A stretch of DNA of 64,000 nucleotides from Maea johnstoni (lineage: Eukaryota > Annelida > Polychaeta > Spionida > Magelonidae): NCBI GenBank assembly GCA_963942565.1, contig OZ012689.1, forward strand, positions 27,868,805 to 27,932,804. Direction: 5' to 3'. Below, piece after piece: positions 47,944 through 64,000 of this stretch (positions are counted from its first letter, which is position 1; each line of letters opens with the position of its first letter). A model generated the notes under the pieces. That model had not been told where the DNA came from. It searched no databases and saw only the letters and a program-made list of their open reading frames with translations. A program made the position numbers and the translations under genes.

Positions 47944-48219
47944 TGTCTAGCTGTGTGTGCTACAAGAGTACTTAGGGAGTCTGCCACCACCTCCCCACCA
48001 GTCTCTAGTGGTCAAGTGGCAGGTCTAGTTAGGCTGAGTCTTACATAACCCCGCCCCAGTGTGTCAGGTTTCCTGTGGTCTTCTCAGGGCCAGTGATGAG
48101 GGGAGCTGTCAGGCGGTCAGCCCTGGACAGTGGTCAGTTCTGGACGGTGGAGGAGGGAGAATAGTTATAGCAGGAGTGAGGAACATCAACAAACAGGTGC
48201 CACCTACACCTGCTATTAC

Positions 48220-48430
48220 TTAACCCATACATACCCCCAGCAGCCAAATAACCTACTGACTATGTTGGTAATATCCCAGTGACATAAACATTTTTCATAA
48301 ATCAATTGATGAAATGTTAATTAGAATTATCCCTACAACTAGAGTACTCTCCTTCAGATATTCGGGGGAAATTGCAATTAATTCTGAAGTTAATTTCAAA
48401 AATACTATAGATGCATCTACACTTATCACA
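48220..48430 (+). mobile_element. MITE fragment, groups A/B
   Basis: TTAACCCATACATACCCCC at the left, CTCTCCTTCAGATATTCGG and AATTCTGAAGTTAATTTC in the right half. No terminal GGGTTAA. Confidence 0.5.
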
Positions 48431-48956
48431 TAGTTCATACTACCAGTTTATACTGCTCATACAGGCCGTTTCATGTATATATTGAGTTCTGTGTATTCCA
48501 GTGCCTTATCAGCTATCACAGTCATCACTGCTGTCTTATGTAATACGTTAGCTCACACTGTACCTTACCTGACCAGGTGTGAGAAATATACCCTAAGATC
48601 AAAGGCAGTAAAACTACCTGGATAGCTTTGTTCATAGGGCCATAACAAGAGGCATCTGACAGATTACTATGCCTTGCAGCTTATGCTAATGGATTGACGT
48701 TCCTAATATCCTTCATCCACTAAGCTTGCATAAATACAACAATTACATACTGCATCACCTGTAGACCATACATTTATACACACAGTATTACATGTTAAAT
48801 TGGCACATATCCCCATCAAAAGGCAAAGTGCAACTATTCTCCTAATAACCATTGATATAAAACATCATCCATATCACCTTTTGCAAACTGTTTAACACTG
48901 TACATGCTACAACACCACATTATTATTTAAATTGCTGATTTTATGTATATCCTTCA
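48431..48956. other. Non-coding stretch
   Basis: No feature supported. Confidence 0.4.
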
Positions 48957-48966
48957 TATCTCTCTC

Positions 48967-49034
<68 letters not shown>

Positions 49035-49068
49035 CTCTCTCTCACTCTCTCTCTCTCTCTCTCTCTCA
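48957..49068. repeat. (CT)n microsatellite
   Basis: About 55 CT units with rare interruptions (CA, CG). Confidence 0.97.
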
Positions 49069-51387
<2,319 letters not shown>

Positions 51388-51817
51388 CCGGCCCAGTCTA
51401 GCACCTACTAGTACTCCTGAATGTAGTCTCAGCAGGTAGCACAATAGCTACCACCAAGTCATTTTTTATGCTTGGCCGTGCATGTTTTGGGGTCAGAGAG
51501 GTCAGTCACAGCCTAGCAACTCCTGGAAGTAAGTAGCGCTGCGATGATTGTGTTCTCTTTTTGTCGGGGCACATAGAAATACTTCATTTTACACCCCATA
51601 GACCAAGGTTTCAATTTTCAGTCAATCACCATGTAGCTCATGATCAATTGTCGCCTTTAACACAGCACAGGAGTGCTTGATATACATGAATTGCTGCACC
51701 AGTTTCATAAAATTCTTCATGCTTGGAAATACATATATATCATATATGATTTTTTTTTTGAAAAACAAAAACCAAAGTTTAGATAAAAATGTAATGCAGA
51801 TAAGAATCAAAATAGTA
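51388..51817. other. Non-coding stretch
   Basis: GGGTCAGAGAGGTCA near 51491 is a spaced AGGTCA pair (DR3-like). Nothing else. Confidence 0.35.
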
Positions 51818-52065
51818 TTAACTCATTCTGAAAATGCTAGACTTTCCATTGAAAAAAATGTCTAGAGGCTTAGTGAAACTTTTGAAAACAACTTGAAATC
51901 AACTTGGAATTAAAGAAACTACATGCAACATATTTGAAAGATAGTTGTTGCCTATAAGGTTCTGATAGGGTTTGCTGTAAAAATGTTTCAAAAGATTCCT
52001 TGGTCGAAATCGATTTGACTTAAAAAATCTTCTTTTTGAGGCCACTTTAGGGGTGAGTGGGTTAA
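51818..52065 (+). mobile_element. TTAA-flanked MITE, group B, diverged
   Basis: It starts TTAACTCATTCTGAAAATGC and ends GGGGTGAGTGGGTTAA (248 bp). ACATATTTGAAAGATAGTTG marks the central left arm. The right arm is decayed. Confidence 0.62.
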
Positions 52066-52174
52066 GGTAAAATGGCTTGGCACCTGATGCCCTGGCCCCT
52101 ATTCTCAACCCAAAATCGCATAGGGTACGGAATCTGACAGAAATGGGTACTGTAGAACTAAGGGTCAACCGTCC

Positions 52175-52386
52175 TGAACCCTTTCAATGCTGAGGCTACT
52201 TTTGCCCAAAGCACAAGAATGCAAAAATCTTTGAAAACCATCTAAACCCTGTCATGTTGGTATTCATTGGAAAGCTCTCACTGAGTACTCTCATATGAGT
52301 ACCCATTTGCCAGGGTTTCAGTGATTTTTCAGGATTTAGGCATTATCTTGTATAGGCAGATTAGCCACCAGCAGCATAAGGGTTAA
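52175..52386 (+). mobile_element. TTAA-family MITE, group C
   Basis: TGAACCCTTTCAATGCTGAG (first base pair of the TTAA mutated) to CAGCAGCATAAGGGTTAA, 212 bp. The interior is collinear with 41628-41841. Confidence 0.83.
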
Positions 52387-52809
52387 AGACCCTGTATTTG
52401 AGAAGAGACATAAAGACATACTAATCATAGAGCACCCTTTCTAAAGGCACCCTGTGCATGACCATAACTCACCACTATACACCCTGTTCTTATCAGGGGG
52501 TGTTTTCATAGGGTACCGTAGTCTCACAGGGGTTATTTGGAACCATAAACTGTTTCAAGTTTAAGTTCAAACCACTTTATGGAACTTCTTTATCAGGTTT
52601 AAGTCAAGGTCAGTCATACAGTAATTCCCCCTCCCCACATCCGAAAAAAAGAAGATAAAAAGTAAGTGGATATTATGGCAATACCTTTCCAATCTAGCAT
52701 TATTTCAAATACTTGAAGGACAGGTGAGACACAGGACTCAACCTATAACCCCCATCCAATTTGCAGAAAATCAATGTATAATACCCAAGTTACTCATACG
52801 TGTTTATTA

Positions 52810-53020
52810 TTAACCCTTCTAATGCTGAGAGTACCTTTGTCTAAAGCGCAAGCACACAAAGATTCTTGAAAACCATCTGAACCCTGTCAAGTTGGTATTC
52901 ATTGGAAAGCTCTCGCTGAGCACTCTTAGATGAGTACCCATTTTCCAGGGTTATAGTCATTTTTCAGGTTTTTGCATCATTTTTGTTATCAAAATTAGTA
53001 ACCAGGAGCATAAGGGTTAA
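52810..53020 (+). mobile_element. TTAA-flanked MITE, group C
   Basis: TTAACCCTTCTAATGCTGAG to CAGGAGCATAAGGGTTAA, 211 bp, both TTAA intact. Same orientation as the copy 424 bp upstream. Differences are spread evenly, so the two are separate insertions or an old duplication. Confidence 0.83.
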
Positions 53021-54139
53021 TCCATAACCACTGACTGAGTCTAGCCTACTGGCAACTTTCTTACACGCCTCCAGTGGGAACTAACAGTATATTACATAGA
53101 GAATACTCAATACTCAGTTTCCAGCCTCAGAGGTAGGTCAGAGCGTGTGTAACCATTGTAAAAACATTGTTGGTTTTGACAGTAGCTAGGGTGGAGGCCC
53201 TCTATTTACATTCATGTGTGTGAGGAAAGAGAAAAAACATGCTATTAGAATTATTTTTGTTCATAAAAAGCACTGATTAGCTTCATCATAAGAGCTTTAA
53301 ACATGGTTGCGTGAAATGCACAGTCATGCCCATTGATGTTACGAAAAGAATGCCATTTTGAGGCCCGCAAACTTGCCTCTCTTCACACAGGCATGACTTA
53401 ACATTAGTGTAATGGTCTATGCAGTCATTTTGTTAAGGAAATTGCTGTGAAGCACTTACATGCCTACAACCAATCTCCATCAAACTCAACTTGACAACTT
53501 TTCATTTTAATGGCAAAAAATATTTTTTTCATCGAGTTCAAAACGTTTAGTTAGGGCTGAATGGCTATTTTTGTGCAGTGTGAGTATCGCGCTTTCACGC
53601 GGCTGCTATAGAGGAGGCAAGGAATGTGGGGCGCGCTGAATAGGATAAAGTCAGTGCTATGCCGAGTTGTATTTAAGGGTCAAGATTGAATTTAGTTGGT
53701 TAGAATCCTGACATGCTGGAAAACCAAGAAGCGTCGCCGAACAATGCATGAAAAGATGCTCTACCTAGTGAGAATTCTCACCGCAAATTCCTTCAAACGA
53801 CTTAAATAACATTCATTTTCCATTGGCTGTTCTGGCTGAGTGCCTGCGTCCCGACAACCGAGTTCACTCCGCGGCCATCAAAAATCCCCTTTGAAATGTG
53901 TGAGCACTGCTATTATATACCCATCTTGGGGACTGCCTTAGAATGGACAGTTAGTACAGAAAGAGGCCGGAATGGTTCATCTATGGCTGCCACATACATC
54001 ACTTTACTGCCACCTCTCTCTCACTCATATTGAATAAACCCACACAGTCCACAATGTATAATTCCTGGAAAAAGTATGACTTTCATATACAGGAGTGCTA
54101 TGCTAAAGAGCAACTCCTATATGAGTAAAACTGTATCAG
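53021..54139. other. Non-coding stretch, locally CpG-rich
   Basis: 53585-53890 has several CpG-containing words (TATCGCGCTTTCACGCGG, GCGTCGCCGAAC, CTCCGCGGCC), denser than its flanks. It could be an unmethylated patch. No exon or promoter element can be fixed. Confidence 0.35.
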
Positions 54140-54265
54140 GAAGACTGAGTTCCATGAACTTTAGTGGTTGTAAGCCGGATAGCAAGAACTTGGTGTGTGC
54201 TGTAGACTATACTCACCTATTGAGGCAGCCCTTACATATACACGTATGCTATCAGAGCGTGTGCT

Positions 54266-54333
<68 letters not shown>

Positions 54334-54610
54334 AATTGGATTCTGGAGGCTGTGAGTTACATGATCTTTAGTGGTTGTAAGAAGTAGAAAACAGTGTGAA
54401 ATGACCACTCTACCATCAGAACAGCCCTTCTACATGAATTATTATGCTATAGGATTAGCCCCTTAATAAATGTGAGTATGAACTGGATATTGAAGACCGA
54501 GTTACATGATCTTTGGTTAATGCCTTAGACTACTCCACTATCGGACCAGCCCTTTCCCACCAGAATATGCTGTAGGCACAGTCCCTTAACAAACGTGAGC
54601 AGAAACTGAC
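54140..54610 (+). repeat. Diverged tandem repeat with embedded (GT)n
   Basis: GAGTTCCATGAACTTTAGTG (about 54147), GAGTTACATGATCTTTAGTG (about 54352) and GAGTTACATGATCTTTGG (about 54501) head three related units. Each has a later CAGCCCTT and TATGCTATAG-like block. A GT microsatellite (54271-54330) grew at the first junction. Confidence 0.7.
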
Positions 54611-57409
<2,799 letters not shown>

Positions 57410-57452
57410 TTTGGTATATATCTTTGCACTTTTGGTATATATCTTTGCACTC
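57410..57452 (+). repeat. Two-copy 21-bp tandem repeat
   Basis: TTTTGGTATATATCTTTGCA occurs twice back to back, exactly. Confidence 0.85.
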
Positions 57453-60199
57453 TATAATATTGCAAAAGTCTAACTAAAGGGCAATACCTTAAGTTGGCTT
57501 AACTGAAGGCAAAGGACAATATGCTATTGGCAAAGGTGTTCAGTCTTTAAGTATCCTAGGGTAAGTAAAGATTGACTTCCCTTAGAAGCCTGTCAGTGGT
57601 CATTTGGACATTGCAATAAAATGTTTTGGCTGCTGCAAACTTTGTTTATTTAAACTCCTGATATCCATACTGCTCATAATTCTGCAAAATTCAAGACTTT
57701 CCAAAACCCTTGAACTAAAACATATCCATATAGAGGTTATGATGCTTAAGTGGTGACAGTTACCCTCTTCTGAGCTGAAAGAAATGCCCACTGAACTCTA
57801 AGATATTGCGTGACTATCCCATAGCCTCACACACACAAATGCTTCCATATAAAAGGTTCACCGGCAATGCACGTACATATCAGATCAGATATCTCTTACG
57901 CATTGTCACATGGTTGCACATGCTCCAATGGCGATCAACGCACATTACCATGCGATATGAATCATCACCGATAACCCACTCATGTCACAGTAAGTACGTC
58001 AACCACATTGAACATGATAGCTGGGAGTTTCACCGATAGTATCGATGAAGATTTTTATCATGGTGATCCATACAAATGCTGATTTCCACCTCAGCACAGG
58101 GGTTTGAATGAGAAATTGGAAATGACTACCTTACATGTGCAAAGCTGTGCAGATGGAAGATAAGGATTTATTCACACAATACAGTGAGGTGCAAAAAAGG
58201 CCAATATTTGTTGTCATAACTCAATCTCTAATTGAACATGTAGATGCCACAGATTTGGCAATAATTGACCATTCAGGTGGTAGTCTAATGTTGGGACCCT
58301 GATAAACCAGTTTGCAGTTCCATCATTTCTCGAAATACAAATCCCATTCAAAGTAAATCTGAGATTTCCATAAAAATATTGCAAAATTCCTAGCAAAATT
58401 CTTCAAAATTCTAGCTTAAGTGGAAAACTTTATAATTTGCAATATCTGAAGTCCCTGCCCCCCCCCCCCAAAAAAAAAACCCAAAAAGGAGGTATTTATA
58501 GAGAAATGATAAAAGGACCAAGTTGGTCACCTTGTGGAATCTTTCTCAATGTCATCAGGTCACCCTGCGTTCAAAAAGCAAGCTACCAAAACACACCCCT
58601 GGATCTAAGTCTCTACATGACACCCTTGAACCTGTTAAACCCTCAAGCGAAAAGTTAAATAGCACCTTTACGACTGATAATGCCAAAATAAAACGCCAAT
58701 CAGAAAAGAAAGTAAGTGGTATTTCAGGCATCTCGCAAAAGTCAGAGGTGGCAGGAGTCATAAGAAAAAATAACATCAAACAAAAAGTCATTTCAGGAAG
58801 GAATGTAAGATGATGCGGATGGGAAAGGTGTTGTGTAAGTATCATTTACCTAGAGACAAATTGCATCAATTGTCCTCCCCATTCTCACCATAGAAACACC
58901 TGAGTAGGGATTTGATTAATAGAAAATTGCTGGACCAGGTTCGTCGCATTCGGAGACTCAGCAGGGGTTTGGACCATCCAATTTGTTTTACAGCGACTTT
59001 TTGAACTTTTCATGGTGATTTTCTATGCAAGTCACTGTTGCTGGAAGGATCATGGCTCCGTAAGTTGCCGATATATTCCGCCCTGATGCCCCGTCCTGCC
59101 ACTCCTCCAATTAAACCCAATTAAAATATCACTAGCGCCCCTTTCTTACCGAACACCCCCTTTTCCTGAGGGGTGAGATTCCTCACCCCATCAAAAATGG
59201 CAACCATGACAACCCGATTCTTCCCCACCTTGTAATAACCATTTTGTTTGACCATTTAAATGTAATGCCTATTTCAATCGCTATAACAATTCTTCCCTTA
59301 GTTCCATTGGGAAATTGAAGGTCCGACAATCAGGGTTTTATTCAACTCAATGCAATACCTATAGAAAGACACCACCGCTTCATTCATTTTGATGTTCCCT
59401 ATATCTGTATCTGTCTATAGGTGGAGACTATGAATTATTCATGAAAACCACAGCCATCAGATGGACACACTCGAAACTGACCACAGTGATGATTAACTGA
59501 CCACTCCGCCTATAGGAGTGGACACTCAAATTAAAGGGCAGGGGTATAAAGTTAACAATCAGATCAGTTTATTTCACTGTGCTGATTGAAAGGGTGCATA
59601 CAGAATCAAAGAGCTGCGCTCCCCTTTTATGACTGTGGGAAGTACATACAAGCACTTGAAATGCCCTATCAAGGTCTCCTATGCTAATGAACTATTTGAG
59701 ATCATTTCTATAAGATTTATAGCATGCTGCTTGCTTCATATTTTTATACCTTTCAAAAATGGTTAAATCTCAGACCTGCAACCTAGATGAAGTGAAAGAT
59801 GATTACATGACCAAAAAACGTACATTTGCAAGTGTATTTACAGACTCAACCTGCCTATGTGTGGATGATGGTTAAGGTAGAGATAAGTTGTGTATACATG
59901 GATCACTGAATCAATATGTTGTTGTTGTTGTTGCTGTTATTGTTAATATTGTCATTATTGTTGTCAATATTGTTGCCATTATTGTCAATGTTGTTGTGGA
60001 TATTGGATTTGTTTTGGTTATAGATGGTGAAAGATAAAAGAACTTTTAGACTTGCAAGACATTAAGTAATGGAGACTCTATAGAAACCAATATTTAGCCC
60101 TACTCAAAGCCTTATCTAAGTACATACAGTAAAACCCAAGTCTAGAGGGAGTAGAATCTTATTCTGGCCACCTCTCCTATATCTTGCTGCTTCCCGCCA
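57453..60199. other. Non-coding stretch
   Basis: It includes a C9A9-type run at about 58460-58479 and a GTT-rich interrupted microsatellite at about 59919-60000. The opposed frames at 58523-58845 have no domain. CAGTAAAACCCAAGTCTAG at 60127 faintly resembles a mariner-type left end but is unpaired. Confidence 0.4.
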
Positions 60200-60229
60200 T
60201 GCTGAAAGTCACGCGGCAGGTCTGACCTG

Positions 60230-60600
60230 TAGTGTTTGAGCTACCTGTCCATTCAGCCAGCTCGTTAATCCAGGTGAGCACTTTCCTCCTGAGCCAGGTA
60301 GAGCGAGGAGGAGGAGGAGGAGGAGGAGCGTCATCGTCTCCCAGGGTCCGCCAGGCAATAAAGCATTAAAGGGCCCTGCCCATGATAAGGTGGCACTCTC
60401 CGGCTTAGGGAGATAAAAACAGGGCACACACCGACATAAAACTGTCACATGGTTTTATCGCAAACCAACGCCTACCCGCAAATCAAGCCTGGCCTTTATC
60501 GGGAGGTGAAAGGGTAGAGGATAATGAGAGCCGGCATCTACTCATGGTGGGTGCCGCACGGTGTTTGGCTTTAGTTTCATGCACCTTGCACCACAGGCAA
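60230..60600. promoter_or_regulatory. Candidate cis-regulatory module, GATA- and Hox/Cdx-like sites
   Basis: A GC-richer patch with GATA-type motifs at 60383 (TGATAAGG), 60411 (AGATAAAA), 60453 (TTTTATCG) and 60494 (CTTTATCG). It also has CAATAAAG, CATAAAAC and GTTTTAT (posterior Hox/Cdx-like), E-boxes CAGGTGAG and CACATG, and a (GAG)n run at 60309-60328. Motif density is the only evidence. Confidence 0.35.
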
Positions 60601-60619
60601 TGAAGTGTTACCTGACAAT

Positions 60620-61076
60620 TTGATACGCTCTTCATTTATTTCTACCGACTTAAATTACTGACAACCCTGTTCTTAGATTAGATCGCTCATTTTTTTTTGG
60701 TATATTCCTGTCAAGACTAATTATACACAGTGATATGGATATAAATATTTATGACCTGCTCTGCTGGTATGCATGATGCTGAGTTGTCAATGGTGTTAGA
60801 CATGCAGGCACTCACACTACAAGTGTAGATTTAATATTGACCCTCTGGATTTGACATCACCCCTCTAAGTGCACAGTCATATTCAATATCACCTCATCGC
60901 CAGCAATATAATGTATTTGAGTTTTTTGCTTACCACGGAATAGCAGGTGATAAATTTGTTAAATCCTGTTATAAAGTGTGGTCCACCTGCTATCCACCCT
61001 AAGTCATCCCTATAATCCCATGAGGTGTGTCTGTGGGCTGAATATCACTTTATAACAGGGTGAAACTGGGATAGGC

Positions 61077-61078
<2 letters not shown>
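60620..61078. other. Non-coding stretch
   Basis: CTGTTATAAAGTG (about 60966) and CACTTTATAACAGGGTG (about 61048) form a long-spaced inverted pair, GTTATAAAGTG/CACTTTATAAC. This may be a decayed inverted-repeat element of about 95 bp. Otherwise nothing. Confidence 0.4.
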
Positions 61079-61154
<76 letters not shown>

Positions 61155-61158
61155 TATG
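61079..61158. repeat. (AT)n microsatellite
   Basis: About 35 AT units ending in ATACATATATATG and a short CA run. Confidence 0.96.
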
Positions 61159-61528
61159 CACACACACACACATGCCATACAAGTTAGTCCCTATTAAAAC
61201 AAATGGGATTTTAGTCCTAAATCTCCTATTTTTTCAAAGACATTTTGCCAGTCCCCCTTTACCCTAGTTATACCAGTTAGTCTGTAAGCTATTCCCATAG
61301 TATGCTAGACTCTATATACACAGAGGTGAGATGAGGATTTGTCCTGAGCAAGAAAAAATACAGCGAAAAAGCCACAAAGCTCAGACTTGCATTCCAGACA
61401 ATAAAATAGTAGTTTTGCTAAGTTGCAACTGAAATCTAACTCTGCAGTAAGCTAGGGTACTTAAAGAGTGCTGCGGTCATGTTTCACTAAATAAGCACTT
61501 GTGGGAAGCCACAGATTACAGCAGCCAA

Positions 61529-61744
61529 CGAACCTAACATGCTCACAGAACAAAGATAGCCTGACAACATTGGAAATTTCTAAAAAATCCATACAAAATC
61601 TCAAAAATAGTTCATGAAGAATTGCCAATGAGATGATATGACACAAGTTTCAATCACGAATTACGCTTGATTCACTAAAATTCACAAGTTTTCTGCATTG
61701 GTGTCAGACCTGACATGCAGGCACCCTGGGTCCGAATGAGTTAA
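61529..61744 (+). mobile_element. TTAA-family MITE, diverged
   Basis: CGAACCTAACATGCTCACAG at the left and GGTCCGAATGAGTTAA at the right correspond to degenerate family ends. GCCTGACAACATTGGAAATT matches the group A left interior. 216 bp. Confidence 0.5.
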
Positions 61745-62520
61745 GAGCAGAACACTGGGGCTAGTTCTCTAGTTCTACCAGATGCCCATGCATGCTTAAG
61801 GCACACTAATGTTAATACTCAAGAGTTAAACTGAAATGACCCGGTTAGGTTTGTACTTGGTTTTTTGCTTTTTAGCTCTGAACTTCTCTCCCCCCAATGT
61901 CACCACACAGGGATGTTTGAGGTTCATTCACTGATGAAAAGTCAATGATCTGTATTATAGACTCAAAAAATACTCGAGATGAAATGACTGGTTTGTAGTT
62001 TTTTTCTACACAAAACAAAGAAAATTTTGTCTTGATAAGTTATAACTTTTTAAAAAGATGCCACTTTAAAAAACTTTTTTCTTAATAATGGCAAGGTTGT
62101 CTGACTACCTGAATACCCTGGTTAGTATCCAAGATAGATCAGATATACTTAAGTTAAAACACTTACAATTACAACCTGAAATCTGAAAATCAGACATTAA
62201 TACAATATCCTGATCTTGTGTGGGGAATCAAAGAACATTTCTTGAGATATTACTAGAGGACTTACCAAACTATAGTGGCTGCATAGGAGGTTGATAGCAA
62301 AATGCAATACATACCTGAAAAATACAAAAGACAGTGTAAGTTTTAATAAAGATATACAAACATAAAATGATAAAATAAAATGGTAGATATCTTCAAGTTT
62401 GGATCAAAAGAATAAGATCATATTCCTACACCTGCAGTCAATATACAAAACAAACACCCTACATATAAATCTTAGAGATCCTCCCCTGCATGCAATGATT
62501 TCCAGGAGTAAAGATGATGC
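61745..62520. other. Non-coding stretch
   Basis: AT-rich; no supported feature. Confidence 0.4.
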
Positions 62521-62731
62521 CATGGGTACAGGGAATCACTCAGGGAAAGCTGGGTCTTTAGAATCTCAAATCTCACCCCCCCCCCCCCCCCCATGGGTAC
62601 AGGGAATCACTCAGGGTAAGCTGGGTCTTTAGAATCTCAAATCTCACCCCCCCCCCCCATGGGTACAGGGAATCACTCAGGGAAAGCTGGGTCTTTAGAA
62701 TCTCAAATCTCATCCCACCCCCCCCCCCCCC
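62521..62731 (+). repeat. About 70-bp tandem repeat with poly-C spacers, 3 copies
   Basis: Units beginning CATGGGTACAGGGAATCACT start at 62521, 62592 and 62658. Units are almost identical (one GTAAGC/GAAAGC difference) and each ends in a C run of variable length (15, 13 and 13 or more). Near-identity indicates recent expansion. Confidence 0.92.
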
Positions 62732-62998
62732 TCCACCTCCACAGGTCTCTGTCTGCTGGGAGACAAGAAAAAGGTCATCCCTGTCGACAAGATTACTGCC
62801 ACATACCACTTAGTCAGAACTGTCAGCTCTTACAGCACCACACAAGAGAGCTGCTACTCTCAACATACTCTACATGTGTCTGATAAACTACACCTACATG
62901 CTGAAGGATGATGCCCAGGTAAGGGCTTCAGGGATTCTCACTACTACTATTGTACATGCTCAGGTTATATTAAGGGCACCTGGGGTTCTTAAACAATT

Positions 62999-63115
62999 AT
63001 AGTTATCATTATTATTATCATTATTATTATTAATAATTATTATTACTATTATTATCATTATTATTTTCATTTCTATTATTTTTACTATTATTATTATTAC
63101 TATTATTATTATTAC

Positions 63116-63151
<36 letters not shown>

Positions 63152-63316
63152 CATTATTAATATCATTATCATTATTATTATAATTATCATTATCATGCTT
63201 CGTCTTCTAATTAATAATATTATCATTATTATTATCATTTATCATTATTCTTATTCATATTCTTATTATTCTTATCATCACTATCTAATATTATCATTAT
63301 TACTCTTATATTATAA
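62999..63316. repeat. (ATT)n microsatellite, interrupted
   Basis: A long, impure ATT/ATC tract. Unlike the tract at 2714, no LINE 3'UTR signature precedes it on either strand that I could see. Confidence 0.93.
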
Positions 63317-63587
63317 TTAAAGTTAAAATCTTTGGATTAGTCTGAAATTCTTGAGATGTGCCAATATATATTTAGTCGCGAAATGGCCACCATAAAATAT
63401 CAATGGCCAAGAGAATTTTAGCAGCATTAGTGCATATGAAATAGCGTTCTTGTTGAACCCTAGACTAACGGCAGTCAGCTGGAGGTGTGTGGGAGGTAGG
63501 GACGGTGGGTATACCCTCACATGACCTGAACCCTCCCTCAACCTACTGCCCTGCTACTAATCCTTTTCACTACTAAATATACCCAAC

Positions 63588-63794
63588 TTAACCCATTCAG
63601 CCCTTCAGTAGAACAAAAACCAACACAACTTCCGTAAAATAACAAGTTTTAGAGAATATTTGATTTGGAACTGTTTCAATAACTCTCCCTCAAATACCTT
63701 TCTAAATGTATGCTTGATTCTGAATATATTGCTAAATATATTATAGAATCCAGAAAACCTTTTCCAAGGACAACTCAGGGCATTCATGGGTTAA
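63588..63794 (+). mobile_element. TTAA-flanked piggyBac-type MITE, group B
   Basis: TTAACCCATTCAGCCCTTCAG to GGCATTCATGGGTTAA, 207 bp, both TTAA intact. AGAATATTTGATTTGG and CTCTCCCTCAAATACCTTTC are the central arms. Non-coding. Confidence 0.8.
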
Positions 63795-64000
63795 GTAATC
63801 ATACACATGAACTTCCTAAATGGAGTCAATCATGTTTACTCTTTAACCAAAAAGGCTTTTCAGGCATACAAAATGGTTCTTGAGTACCTACCAATTAGTA
63901 CTTGAGAGAAATAAAGCCAGCATTGTGCCAGTGATCACATGTTATTCTATAGCTTTCTCCGATGGTGGAGGATGACTTTTCAGCATTGAGGTTGATTTTT
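63795..64000. other. Window end, non-coding
   Basis: No feature recognised up to the window edge. Confidence 0.4.

Noticed and set aside
60127-60146. Mariner/Tigger left end (CAGTAAAACCCAAGTC)
   Set aside because: Single unpaired end with a weak match.
62999-63316. Third LINE tail
   Set aside because: ATT-rich, but no C-terminal FK..LK motif or 3'UTR hairpin adjoins it.

Overview
This window looks like a gene-poor stretch of an animal (metazoan) nuclear genome, most likely an aquatic invertebrate. I found no host protein-coding exon, no structural RNA gene and nothing prokaryotic. Open frames stay at or below about 165 codons, and the longest are translations of microsatellites. The taxon is inferred from the repeats: tRNA-derived SINEs, decayed LINE 3' ends, TTAA-flanked miniature DNA transposons, and very long AT, CT and ATT microsatellites. 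The body of the SINE at 39075-39344 resembles elements I associate with molluscs and other lophotrochozoans. I hold that placement loosely, because invertebrate deuterostomes carry similar SINEs. A 200-N assembly gap lies inside an AT array at 50316-50515.

The best-supported system is a swarm of short, non-coding, inverted-repeat elements with TTAA/CCC...GGG/TTAA ends. That is the target and terminus signature of piggyBac-superfamily transposons. I assign about two dozen complete or partial copies to three groups. Group A (for example 4662-4889, 17112-17345, 29353-29582) has a conserved 7-bp stem-loop near its right end. Group B (for example 46697-46930, 63588-63794) shares with A a central palindrome that folds into a hairpin of about 65 nt. 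Group C (39564-39776, 41628-41841, 52175-52386, 52810-53020, and a short derivative at 23464-23547) has different ends and a different interior. No transposase gene is visible here, so all must have been moved by an enzyme encoded elsewhere.

Other mobile DNA: a 3'-terminal LINE fragment at 2368-2806 with a decayed reverse-transcriptase-protein C-terminus, a strong 3'UTR hairpin and an ATT tail; a second LINE 3' end on the minus strand at 44431-44590; a young-looking SINE at 39075-39344 inside a perfect 15-bp target duplication; two older SINEs (4391-4540, 28842-29045) sharing a 3' block; and a pogo/Tigger-like inverted-repeat element at 44742-44916.

Tandem arrays include a 113-bp unit (10953-11346), an alternating AB array with about 120-bp monomers (37580-38045), a 147-bp unit (43730-44140) and a 70-bp unit with poly-C spacers (62521-62731).

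Between the repeats are a few GC-richer, motif-dense patches that may be regulatory (10005-10320, 33960-34270, 60230-60600). Four perfect DR1 nuclear-receptor sites (8201, 33968, 35121, 49347) occur where fewer than 0.01 would be expected by chance. The simplest reading is an intergenic desert or a giant intron, shaped mainly by small transposons and microsatellites, with scattered candidate cis-regulatory DNA.
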